Source: Sipunculus nudus (Eukaryota; Annelida; Sipuncula; Golfingiida; Sipunculidae). Taken from it: a DNA stretch of 64,000 nucleotides. The stretch lies in contig CM049309.1 of NCBI GenBank assembly GCA_026874595.1, forward strand, positions 38,023,079 to 38,087,078, read 5' to 3'. Positions 48,553 through 61,957 of the stretch are shown here, one piece after another. Both the position numbers and the translations under genes were made by a program. How positions within the stretch are numbered: the first letter of the stretch is position 1; each line of letters opens with the position of its first letter. The notes below the pieces were generated by a model, which was not told the DNA's origin, searched no databases, and worked only from the letters and a program-made list of their open reading frames with translations.

Positions 48553-49062
48553 GCCATTTTAGTGCTGGATTCGAGTGCCTGTGGCTCAGTAGACCGTGCA
48601 TACTACAGATTATTAATATCCACGGTCACCCACAGTCCCTGAATAACCGTGCCGTTGGCTTTTTTAAAGTAGGGTGCGCAGTCATAAGTGAACGTGATAC
48701 CAACGCCAGAATGCTAGCTACGAAATTCAGCTGCGAACATAGCTAGGGACACTGGTTGAGAAACAGATATTTCTGTGTACTTAAGACTTTTGTGATTTTA
48801 TGATAATTATTTTTGATAACATGATGCCTATTTCCTTAATAATAAAGGACAAAATTATTTTTGTTCCATATAATTTGTTTTTCGAATGCTGTCTTCTCTT
48901 TAAAACTTCGATCAAACAATATATAAACCAAAATATGTAGTTTAAATACTGAACAATTGCGACGTTGACATAAGAGAGTGGGTCTCATTGTATAGTTGGC
49001 CCATTGCCAGTGAATACTACAGACTGAGCTCTGTGTACTTCGCTGTACCCAATCAAATCAAA

Positions 49063-50394
49063 TACCGTAAATCGAATTTCCTTGAGCAGACGCCCGGGCA
49101 TTTATTTTTCAGACCCTGCTTTGGCCTGGCGTTTAAACAAAGCAGACCTCTACTTAAGGCCGGCGTTTATAGAAAATAAATATCAGGCTGCTTAGACAAA
49201 ACTACAAAAGAACACGTCAAAATAAAAACACCCTCTTGTCACTCAATTGAAATATCACCGGTGCACGGATTATGTTTACGAAATATCCTTTGATGCAATA
49301 GGGATATGGGGCACGTGCAAACTTCACAATCACGCATCATAATAAGAATTTACGGCGAATCAGAGCGGCAGATTTTACAGATGTCCACAAGAATCTGTCC
49401 GCGCGGGCCTCTTAAAACCGGTTACCCTGTGTTTCACGCTGCTGTTCCATTTATTTTACACCGCTTGCAGTTGGTTACATTGTTTCCCTCCGTACACGGG
49501 TTGGCTCTTCCATTAATTGTGCACAATGTATAACTGGTAATATAGGTTCCTCCGAAATACGGTGGATTTGTTTGTATAAAAGTACTGCGTAATTCCTTTT
49601 TAATGACACTTTCCTCCCGACTGATTAAGCTTGACAAACCGTATTCAAGCATACCCGACCTGGTATATACTGGTAGGCGACATTAACTGAAAGGAATATT
49701 CCACTGAACGTATAATTGTCGAAAAGAGTAAATACTTATCCCGGTAGCGTGGTTTTGGTAACATTGGTTACATACTTCAAGGATCTAAAAATGAAAGCAA
49801 GTAGCGTAAAATGTCTTGACAGTAGCCGCAAAATGTTCCACTTGAAACCATCATTTGATTCTTAATGTTACACAAAAAATATGTGCCCAAACGTATTTGA
49901 ACAGCTCTTTTCAACCATCTGTGGGTCAGACTCACAGAAAGTTGTATCCCTTGAGTCAAGTAAGTATTATTTTTAACAAGCTTGACAGCAGGGATAGTGA
50001 TAGCCTTCTCACTGCTGATGTATTTGTGAAGTATTTAGTAGGATCGGTGATCGGTTTAATCATAATGGACTAATCGGAAACATTTAATGTTCCTTATAGA
50101 AAAGAACAGGCAGGCACGTAAGAAAAAAAAGGAATTAAACATATTATCTACACAAACATAACCCGAAATTAATACAACAATCACTGATCTGTTTGACCGG
50201 TAAAAGCACCAATTATAGTTATGGGAAAAGACATCAGGAGGCAAACATGCAAAATACTCTGAAACCTGGCCTTTGAACAAGACTGCCGTCTATTTAAGGC
50301 CGGCGTTTATTTTTCTGAGACATTGTTTAGCCCCGGCAAATAAATAAGGCAGGCGACTATTTAAGACCCGGCGTCTGATAAAGGAAATACAGTA
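49063..50394. mobile_element. DNA-transposon-like element with TACCGTA/TACTGTA ends, nested in the inverted repeat
   Basis: The left end TACCGTAAATCGAATTTCC, then CAGACGCCCGGG, matches the reverse complement of the right end, TACTGTATTTCC, then CAGACGCCGGG. Both arms carry further 'ttaaggccggcgtttat' blocks. No transposase was found, so it is non-autonomous. Confidence 0.6.
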
Positions 50395-50729
50395 GCCTGA
50401 GCACAGTTCGGTTGGCATACAGGTTTGTAAATACAAATCTGTTCACCTATCAGGAAAAAGTTAATTATCATGATTTCGAAAACATGTTAAGTTGGACCCA
50501 TACACGATCTCGAACATGTCCGTCATCAGACTTCATTCTAAATCAGTGGCCGATTTATATTGGAGATGCAAAACATGGCAAGTGAAAACTTATTAACCTT
50601 ATAAAAAATAAGGTTAATTCCTTTAAAAAATTTTAAAAAATATAATCATGTATGTCTTATAAAGTATTACGGGTATTACTTCCTAGCTGGCGTAGTTGGC
50701 ATTTTGAACTTTCTTGCGACAGGTTCAAC

Positions 50730-50909
50730 ATGGCGTCCGTGTTATCGTGGATGCTGCCAGCGTCGCCTGCAGGACTGTTGACATGGACGCTGGTTCTTGC
50801 TGTTGTCCTGCAGGTCATTTTTAAGCTGGTAAAGAAATGGAAAGAGGAAGCATCGCTACAGGCCATCCCAAAGCCCCCTGGCCACTGGTTGCTGGGTAAC
50901 GCTCCGCAG
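50730..50909 (+). CDS. Gene C exon 1: membrane anchor
   Basis: Sixty codons, [17 protein letters not shown] onward to GNAPQ, donor CAG|GTACAG. TTATAAAG at about 50658 and an ETS-like ACTTCC just upstream may be core promoter elements. Confidence 0.9.
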
Positions 50910-53900
50910 GTACAGTGGTCACGTTTAAATCGCTTGAATTCATTCTTCCTGTCCACTGCTTGCACAGATAGCCTTTGCTGTATAATTTCATCTTCCTCTC
51001 ATTATAATGTCCTCTATGCGACCACTGTACACAGTGCATTCAGGGACCTGGGCGTAGGCAGGATAAACGATAGAGGTGAGGCGTGGGGTGGGGGGTTCAC
51101 CATACCCGCAGGTCAAAATTATGCACGTGATTATGTATAGATATAATACTGTCATATTAATAATGAGTTCACTATTTAAATATTTGTTTGAGAGGCATGA
51201 TTCATTTTCATCGGGTTCTTGGTTTCCTATGAAAATTTGAGAAATAACGTCCAATAAACATAGCTCTTTCTATGTAAAAGTGTTACCTAAAGATGAAAGT
51301 GTACAGTACTTATGAAACTTTATGTTAACATGACTAACATGGATAACATGACTAATAATTTAACTGCGTAACCCACTAGATAAGGCTTATTATCAGGGTC
51401 GAAGACCCATTTCGACCAAAAAAATCTAGGAGATTGAATAATATACGTTTGATCCCAAAAAATCAGCGCTGGATTTTGTGTCTTAAGCCCAAAACATACT
51501 AACGCGCGTGAGAATTCTGAACAATGTCGTCACTATAAAGAGGCTTTCCCACACAATTAATTATCATAACTAAATACACAAATTGAGCTTGGTTGATGTT
51601 ATCCAATCTGACGCGTGGCATGCGCGTGGTAGCAGCGTTTGATGTGTTTTGGATTTCTCGCGAGCGGCGCGTGTTGCGCCCGCGTGCCGGGGGACGCACA
51701 CGTAACGCGCGCGTTGGTGTGATTTGGATTTCATGCGTTTTTGTTTTACCCAAGACTGTAAAGTTACAGCCTAACATTTCAAATATTTCTTCACCCCCGC
51801 CCTCCGATCAACCTTTATATATTTAAACCCCCTATTCTGGTCCTCCATTCACACTTGGGGTTAGTAGATTAAGAACGAATAACAAGTCACCACTGCGCGA
51901 GGAAGCTTGGGAACATTTTCCCTTTTTTTTCACAAGTGCTAAAAATTATAATAAAATAGTTTTCGGATTTCAGTTCAGAACTGTTATTGAATAATGACAA
52001 TCTAACACAATGCAGTTGATAAAAAGGGTTTATAAATGCTGTGCCCTCAGAGTGTTGACCTTTACAGCTCGAAATATATGCTGTTTTTGCCTCAGTCTCT
52101 TCAGTTCAAGTTTCATGAAGGAAACATGTAATAGCATTAGATATTTTGTATGCTACTTCAGCTATTTATGACAATGTAATATTCGGATAAACGATTTAAT
52201 TTCAGTCGGTAAGAATCCATATAAGTGTATTGAAAGAAACTAATTATCCCCCAATTTTTTTAGAACTTCCGGCCGGACTAACTTCATTTGACAGCCTCGC
52301 CTCTCTCATTAACACTATGCTCACTGATTTCACATGATAATCCCTGGCATTATGTTTTGCTTCTATTCTCGTCTCTTACTTTAATTCTAATTCATGTGAT
52401 TATACTTTAGGGCTAATATTTAGTTATCTTATGGACTATCTCCAGCGTTTTCAGTATTCCCAATGTAACAGATAAATAACACTTTCTATTTTAAGAGGGC
52501 ATTGTTATTACATGAGACCCTTTGATCTTGTAGGCATTGGATTTAGTACAAGGTCCGGTGAATTCTGTGAAATTCCAGAGGAGATATGGATCACCGTACC
52601 GTTTGAGCATGGGAATATTCAAAAGCGCTGTGAATCTGGCAGATCCCGACAGTCTAAGAACTATCTTAACAACAAACGGTGAGGTTCAAAACAGCAAACA
52701 AATAATCATTTTGATATCCATTAGACTAAGACTGTCAGACTTGAGACAGGACACAAATAATCATGTTGATATTGTTAAGAAGACATTTTGCAGAGGGAAA
52801 AATATTGGGCTGTATTAAGACGCATATCGGTATCTCAAATTACCGGTTATCTAACCCCTTCGCCAGAAAAAAACAAGCTGCACTGAGTCCGCTCTTATAT
52901 GCACCCCGTAACACACATCTCCTAAGAGTGTTCTTGTTTCAGAACCAGATTAATTAACCCATGAGTCACACTTATGGTGAACTCGGTGGTGGTAATTACC
53001 CAATTACTTTAAACCACCGTTCCCCAGGCCCCCAAAGTTGAACGTCATTACCGGACGAAACCCCAAATGTTAACAAGGCATTTTGCTCCGGGGAAATATT
53101 TTGCCGATCTGGGATTTGAAGCCATATCGGTGGTGCACATGTCAAGTGCTTCACGTGCGAGACAGTTCAGTCAGCATTTATTTGCACAATAATCGTTACA
53201 CAACAGACTGTCTTAACTACAAACGGTTCATCATAGCACACAAATAATCATGTTTATATTCATTAGACTACGGACTGTCTTTAATACAAACGGCGAGGCT
53301 CAGTCAAGCACACAGATTATCATGTTGATATTCAATAGTCTACGGACTGTCTACAAATGGTGACTCACAGAACATAAAACATCAATTCATATTGTTATTC
53401 ATTAGACTATGGACTATCTTAACTGCAAACGGTGAGGCTCAGAAAAGCACACAATTAATCATGTTGATATTTATTAGACTATTGACTATCTTCGCTACAA
53501 ACGATGAGGCGCCAAATAGCACACTAACCGTGACATTAGACACAGACTGTCTTAAATACAAACGGCGAGTCTCCTAAGAGAACACATTTAATCATGTTGA
53601 TATTCATTAGACTATGGACTGAATACAGACGGTGAAATTCAAAGACTGCTCAAATAATCATGTTGATATTCATTAGACTGTGGACTCTCTCAGCTAGAAA
53701 CGGTTAGGCCCCAAACAGCACGCAGTTGATCATGTTGATATTCGTTAGACTACCCACAGACGGTGAGGCTCAACACAGTACACAATTAATTATGTTAATA
53801 TCCATTGGTCTACGGACTGTTATCACCACAAACGGCGAGGCTCCAAACAGAACACATTTGACCATTTTGATATTTATTCATTCCCGTCGACAATCCACTT

Positions 53901-56900
53901 AAAGGATGGTTATTTAAACTGTTATAACATGATAAAACAAACACATTGCAAATAGTTTTTAACACCTATTTTAATGGGTTTTTTTTTCAATAATGTTTTC
54001 TGTGACTTCATCATTGAATCAGTGTTGAACTATTCCGTATACAATTTCTATTGTCTCAGTTTTAGAATTTAGCTTTGGACAAATCATTTCAGTCGTTCAT
54101 ATTGTTAAAATTCTAAATCATTACAGGATACATTTTACAGGCCTTTTATCCATATATCTTTTTCGTAATATATTATTGTTAAGTTACATGTCAAATAGTT
54201 CATGTGATTGGCACTGGACGCTGTGCGGACGTTTTATCTTTTTACCCTATCCTTATATGTCATTATGTTACTTATATGTTTTATTTCTGAAAGTTGTGTT
54301 GTTTTCCAAATAGTTATATAATAAATATAAATAATTGCTTTTGCATAAATACGCCTCGCTGTGAATCAGAATTATGTTTATGGATACACATAGTTCGAAA
54401 TAAGCAGGTCTATAACAAACAATATAAGCTTAGAAGCTCTCTTAAAATACATCATTTCTATAAAATCACTAGTGAACAAGATATTAATTTGGGGTATAAG
54501 GTCCTGGTGTATGTTGCAATAACAGCCCTGATAGCACGAATACAAGGGGCCCACGTGGACTATTAGGGGCTTAATATGGGCAGACATGGGCATGGGCGGA
54601 CAAGGAAGTGCCCACATGGGGCCCATGAGGGCTATCCAGATTGTCCTGTATTGTTACACATGTGGGCCCATGGCGGGTCCCATGTGACCTGTTCGTATTT
54701 GTTACATAAAATAAACAACAATGATATATTATTAAACTTTTGAGAATTAATTATTTAATTGCGAAATTGTTCTAGGCGACGTATTTTCATGTTTTTGTCA
54801 ATTCAAGCTCATGTCAAGATTTACTTTCGAAATAAGATTAGGTCGAGGGAGCCACATGGGTTAAGTCACAAGGGTCCCGCAAGGATAGCCCATGTAATAC
54901 CAGTATAAACATCACGTTTCTGGATAATAACCATATAAAGTTTGTATTTACCCAGCCAAAATATCCTATAGTTTACTAGTTACATGTTTAGTAACCTAAA
55001 GGGGTTACAGAAAAATATAGGAAACTAATTAGTAATATTTGGGGTATTATAGTCAATTTTCAATGCCTCCAGGAAAATCACAGCTTGGAATAGGACCCCA
55101 TAGTTACATATAGGAAACTGGTAACATGATGAATATTATAGTCAATTTTCAATACCTAAAGAAAAATCTTTATTAACTGCAGGAGTCTTTAGTCACATAT
55201 AAGAAACTTTAGTAACGTGGAGTATTTTTTGTCAATTTTTCAAAGCATAAAGAAAGGCTATAGTTTATAATAAAATAACTATCATTTATATAACATAATA
55301 TAGAGTAACTAGTGCATGTAGGTAGTGCCCACTTGGGGCCCATGAGGACATTGTCCAGTTTGTCCTGCATTGTTCCACATGTGGGCCCATGGCGGGCCCC
55401 ACGTGGCATGTTCGTTTGGTTACATAAAATAAACAACAATAATATATTATTAAATCTTTGAAAAATAATTTTAAACTGCGAAATTGTTCTATGACGTATT
55501 TTCATTCATTTGTCTATTTAAACTCATCGCAGGATTTACTTCTGAAATAAGATTAGGTCAAGGGAGAAAGGTGGGTTGAGTCACAAGGGTCCCTCCAGGA
55601 TAGTCCATGTAATACCCATATAAACATCAAGTTTCTGGATAATAAACATATAAAGTCCGTATTTACCCAGCCAAAATATCCTATAGTTTACTATATACAT
55701 ATATAGTAACCAATAGGGGTTACAGTAAAATATAGGAAATTAATTAGTAATATATTTGAGGTATTATAGTTAATTTTCAATGCCTCTAGGAAAAACAAAG
55801 CTAGGAGTAAGACCCCTTAATAACATATAGGAAACTATGGTAACATGATGAATATTATGAATATAATCAGATAAATAAATATTATAAAATATTAATAAAA
55901 ATAATTTATTTATTTATATTATTAAATATGTATTCAAATATTCTATTTTTTAATACTATTAATATTATTTTTTTCATTATATTTATCATTTGAATTACAA
56001 TAATTATTAATATTACATTGTGATATCTTAATATAATGTCATTAATATATTATTTCTGATTTTATGATCAATTTTAATTTTGATAACTAAATATTGCAAT
56101 AAGAGGCCTAATGATAGTTATAATGAAAATAATATATTCATAGTATTAAAAAAAATATCATATTAATAATAAATAATCAGATAAATAAATATTATAAAAT
56201 ATGAACAAAATAATTTTATTTCTAGTTTATTTATATTTTTATTATAAATGAATCTTATATTTATTCAACTTAATAAGAACAACTTAAATTGAATATCAGG
56301 TTTTAATATATCTCATATTTTCAGGAAACCCTTAAGTAATCTTCAAAATGTCAGTTTTATATCTTGACCGTTTGTTTATACTGTGCAATTTCAAGCAATT
56401 TAAATTGATGAATATAACGTGCACACAGCCTGACGACATATTTGCTTACCACAAAAGAACCATTTCGTGTAGCGTATTCCGCGGTCTCTTTGACGTCACG
56501 CTGCGTGTGGGCCCGCGTAGTGATAAGAAAGAGTGCACTATAGTCATGTCGCTGCTGGGCGGGACTGTCAGGCGGGGATATTTCGGCATGTGGAACACTA
56601 AGTTTCGTTCAGAAGTTCATAATTTTATAGTTTCTACGTTCTAAAGACTTCATTTTCACAGAGGATACAATATTACTGGAGTACGCTTTTTCTACAGTGT
56701 TTGATCAAAGATTAAGCGCAGCGAGTTGCGGAAATGTCGTCAGCCAAAACGGCTATGTCAAGGTCTCAAGGACGCTGGTTTGTATTCCGGGATGTCCCGT
56801 GTCCGAAGTCGGAGGGCCTGCAAGACGCAAATAAATTGCTATGGTGAGCCATGGATTACTGACAAACTATGCCATATGACCATGAATAGGCCTAATCACG

Positions 56901-59900
56901 TCATGCTCTTTGAATGAATCAATAATATTACATTTTCACATGGTTTATCTATTACTTAGTGTTAGTGTTATTGTTTAAGATTGTCATGTAAATTTTAAAA
57001 TTGAATATTTTTTTATACAAATAATAATGTCACTGTAACTGTAAGTATATAGAAGTATATGTAAATGCTTTTTTTGCAGATGTATATATAGGCTGTCATG
57101 TTGCCTTTTTTACTCTATATATCATGCCTTATCATGTATTATTTACACATGTTTTAAGGTTATTACCTATATTGGGCTGGTTATTGTTCACAATTTGTAA
57201 CATCATGACCATATTTCAAAAAAATTATCAATTAGGGTTTCAGTTCTTTGATTTTTTTTTACCTACAGTAATAGGAAGTTTCCTATATTAAAAAAAATTC
57301 AATATGCTAATTAAATCATTTTATATTATTAATATATTTTGAAAATAGTTTGGTTTAGAGAAGTTCATGCAGAGAATTCTAGTAAATCTGACACCTGATA
57401 TCATGTGTCTTTGTATAGTATGCATGTTATGGTTTGTGTTTTTTTTTAGATTCACAGACAACATGGAAAATTTAGTTCACATCGTTTAAAAGTATTAAAA
57501 TGAATTATTTTTTTTATGAATAATATTCAAAGTTGATGATATATTTTTTTAAATGTTAGGTTTTTTTTCAAGTTCCTATAGTAAGTTAAGTATTTAAAAA
57601 TATTAAAACAAAGTTTTCATACTTTAGATATATAGGAAAACACACATGAAAAAACAAAAACCCTGAGAGAACTCAACCCAACTTTCTATTCAAGCCCATA
57701 CATTTTGTCATTTTGGAGAACACTGCAAGGAATGTCCAGGCAAGCAAAATAACAATGGATCTGGATCCTATGTTCTAAACAGTTGATAAGTTTAATACAA
57801 AATTTACTTCATTAATGCACTCATTATATGGATTCAAAGGATAGTACCACAAGTTGGAATAGGTGAAAGTCACACCAGAAACTCAGATTTTACGGACATA
57901 TATTTCGAATCTTGTTATGGAAGATTTATTGATACCAGGAATTATTCTATCTTTCAAGAATCCCTTTTTTTTGCAGAGAAGGATTATTTATGTGTTGTTA
58001 AGTTTAAAAAGGTCAAAGTGGAGCCTAAATTGATGAATGGTGAATTTCTTGTTAAAAGAAAAAAACAATTTTCAGATGGGATGTGGCACATATATAAAAG
58101 ACCATAGAAAAGCGTAGAATAATCCCTTGGTAGATATAGTACTTTCAAGTTTCAGATTTATATTATCCATGTTATTTTGTAATTTTAAATAATGTTTGTA
58201 ATTAACATTCTGGTGAACCACTAATAAAGTATAAAGTCCTTAATATTATGTTCAGAGTGATTTATTTGCTTTGAAAATTTCCCATTCAGTCTAGGCATAA
58301 TTATATGTTGAGCTCAGCTGACTAAAAGTCATCTGAGCTATAGCCATGTCCATTGTCCGTCGTCCGGGCGTCCGTCCGTTAGTAGGTTAATTTTTTGTAA
58401 CCGTTGGACATATGAATCCGAAATGCCGCATATGGTAAGATGTCCCCCAAAAAACCCTACCATACCGAAAAGTGGGTCGCTCAACTTCGTTCCTTTTAAA
58501 TAATAAGGTTAAAAATTAAATTTTCCATTTAAAACCAGTTCTTAACTTTCAAGATCATCAAAACTTCTGATCGGAAATTGATCATATGTGATATAAATAT
58601 TCCTCTATATATTTGCCATGTACATACCAGAAATTAGTCAGTATTGTGTAATTTTTTGAAGTTGTGAGATCTTACTTAATTATAAGGCCTTACATATTTA
58701 ATAAAAAGTGTCTCGAGCAAAGAAATAAAACAGTGATGGGAAGGAGAAGGGAAAAAATAAAATATATAATAAAATATAATTCAAACTTTAAAGATATAAA
58801 AACCGCCATTTTTTCCTTATAAATTTTGCAAATGATGACATGAATAGATAGGAACTATATGTGCCTTTTACAATGTCGAGTGCAAATAAAGTATTCTCAG
58901 TATCTACAGGATATCCTCATTATTTTCTTGATGGGCCAGTAAAAAACTTTTTTAAAAATCAAGATTTTTTTTTTTAAACATTTATCAATATAAACATTTT
59001 TGTAAAAGTTATCAGTCCATTAAAATATTTTTGTAAAACAAGCAATCTATTTTTCTTACTTAAACAACTTGAAAGCTTATAATAACCGGTATAGGACACT
59101 TGTTGCAAATTAAACTATTAACTTTTAAGTATTTTATATGGTCAGTGGCAATAAAAAGCTAACAACAGGTAAAGGAAAGTTCAGGCAAATAAAAATAGCC
59201 ATGTAATATACAATTCGAATTACAAACGCACATGTTAGCAATATCAGGGTTCGTCGGGGCCACCCAGTCAGAAATCAAGAAAAATAAGCAAACAGTCTTT
59301 TTCTTTAAAATATCACTTAAATCATCTTTAAGATAGGAACTATCTGTTGTCAATCATCGGGAAAAAAAATCTCAGAAACACATTAAAAAACACAATATGT
59401 AAAATATAAAAGTCGGAAATTTAATCATATATCAAATTATTTAAAAGTTTACCCCTCAGAAATGTAAACAAAGCAAGGAAAAATAACAAACTCATATAAA
59501 GAAATATATCAAACGTAGGTATATACTGATGAACATCATTTAAGAATAGTTTTTTTTTGGCATCAAACGATTCGGAGCCATTAGAATAGTGGTATAACGC
59601 GGCATTGGCCATAAATAACACAGGTGCCTATCGCTATTTTTAGCATTTTCATTGTGTGTATATTTGATTAAAGAGTTTATTTGCATAAGACGACCTACCG
59701 GGCTTCCATGCGATTAGCAGCGATCGCCGAGCAGCCCTAGAAAGAGAGTCAATCAGAGATTCATAGTATACTACGCGCATGCGAGTGTTGTTTCATTCAT
59801 GTGGTTTCATAGCGGGAAATAGTCCGTGTATGTGCAACAATTCCAGTGCTCACAAATGCGATGCTGCAAGCATAGGTATATGGCGATCGGATATCCAAAT

Positions 59901-61912
59901 TAGCTTATTTCATTCTGAATTTTCAAAATCAAAACCTCGTAGTCACATGTTCGCAGCCATTTTAACGAAGAGTTTTTAATAGGTCGGCTTTTCACGCCTT
60001 CGGCCTCAGGATTGCCTTAGAGGATTTATCTACGCGATGTCAAGAATGTCGCTATAGTCCGTGACCCTCCATGGAGGTTGATTCCGAAACTGATCTCGGC
60101 AGGACCATATAAAAGCCGGACATTTTCGGACAACTCGTGGAGAATATTACAAACCTCGCTGATATTATTTTGAATGTTTTCAAAAGTAAGCGGTCCATCA
60201 TTACAAGTAGAATAACTGGCTATGATCAAATAAATTTAATTTGCATAATACGTAATAAATATGGGGGGGGGAAGCTGCTTTAAATATACACATCGGAAAT
60301 ACCCCAATACCTCCCGTGCTCTAGATCGGACACTGTTTTGTACGCCAACTTGGTTAACGTTGTTCTGCCACGCCGCCGTACGAAGGTTTTGCAAGAAAGA
60401 CTTAAGTGTGTAATGGCAAAATTAAGCTAGTTCTTGAAATATTTTTAGAGGCTCTTATTGTATCAATTGCATTGTCATGCAGCCCACTTTGGTGGGAGGT
60501 TCGGACTCCAAGGACACCCGTTACCCTGGATCCGCTTCTGTGCCCACTGATGCTCTCGTGTTGTTAAAGTCTGAAAGACTTGATTTACTTCATTGCGACA
60601 TGTCTCTGGTCTCAATCTTTTCCTCTTGGTAGCCAGTCCTGACTCGGCCAGTTATCCAATAAAGTGTACAATGATAAGATACAATATCTGTAGAATGAGC
60701 ATTTATTATATTATTTCAGAGCCAAAAGAACCTGAGGTCTACAAAACGCTGGATCCATGGCTTGGTAATATTTAATATACAGAAAAATCTGAATGGTATA
60801 ATACTACTTTTCTTTTAAATTTAAGAGCTAACCACATAACCCTCATTCTTCAAATAAAAACTTTGTTGTTAAATTCTATTTAAAAAATATAGTTGAAATA
60901 TTTGGAGAAATTTTTTAATATTAAATTCATAACTTTTATCTGAAAAGCGCTTTTTGTGGACCAAGTATTGCTTACAACCCGACCCAGTGAAGCCCAACGT
61001 CTTTGAAAGGGTTTACTTCCGTTTAAAATATATATTTATATTTAAACTGCTTTGAATTTGTTTGAATTCTGCAAGATTTGCAATTATGATATATTTTAAG
61101 ATTTCAGATTATAAGATTGTAACATCAAGCAACAGGACTAGCTGTTTTTAAAGCAGGAGGATTGGCAAAATAACCTTTATCTAAAATCATTCACAAACTT
61201 GTTTTCAACTAATGAAAAGACTCCATAAAGTATTCAGCATTTAAAACCTAGCACATTTTTTTAATTTAAGGTATACATATTTTTTAACTTTCCATTAATT
61301 AAGCTATATTTTAATTTGTTTATTTTTAGCACCCAGTAACAGTCATCCACTTTTTAATTGACTAATATTAAACTACATGCCAATATCAACATTTTTGTTT
61401 TCTTTTACTGTGTGTTTTTCTTGTTGAAAAATGAAATTTTAATATTTTTAATGAATCTAAATTAAACATTTTAGTTTTAAGGTAAATAGAGACCTGATAG
61501 AGGAAAAGCAACAACAACCTTTGAGATATTGTTAGGTAGTTGAGAATTAACCTGCTAAAACGTGGCTTGCTGTTACTGGATGCTTAGTGTACTGTTTAAA
61601 AAAATTTAAAAATCAAATATTATGGGCAAATATTAAATATTTAAAAATTATTTTGTAGGTGACGGTTTACTTTTGAGTAAAGGAAAAAAGTGGATGCGCA
61701 ACAGGCGGCTCTTAACCCCGGCTTTCCACTTTCAGATTCTGAAACCATACGTCAAAGTTTTCAGCGATTCTACTCATATTATGATGGTCAGTTACTGTTC
61801 AAACAAATTTACGAGCGAAAGTTGACACGTTTTTAAGTAATTTTGTATTGCTTATATATAGCCATCAACGAGTTCCGTAATTGATCATGTGAATACACAA
61901 AACTATATACAC

Positions 61913-61957
<45 letters not shown>

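Larger units (their letters stand above)
47770..50612. repeat. Inverted-repeat pair about 2.6 kb apart, upstream of gene C
   Basis: The left arm (about 47770-47895) and right arm (about 50495-50612, inverted) share 'taataagttttcact', 'ttagaatg(c/a)agtctgatgacg' and 'acatgttcgagatcgtgta'. They may be ends of one transposon or two opposed copies. The right arm ends about 120 bases before the gene C ATG. Confidence 0.7.

Noticed and set aside
50652-50729. 26-residue N-terminal extension of gene C from an upstream in-frame ATG
   Set aside because: Gene B starts at the position equivalent to 50730 and the extension has no CYP4 similarity; the upstream ATG is more likely in the 5' UTR or upstream of it.
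57660-58250. Possible decayed coding stretch (fragments such as [20 protein letters not shown])
   Set aside because: Could be a degraded transposon protein, but no motif is recognisable and frames are heavily interrupted.
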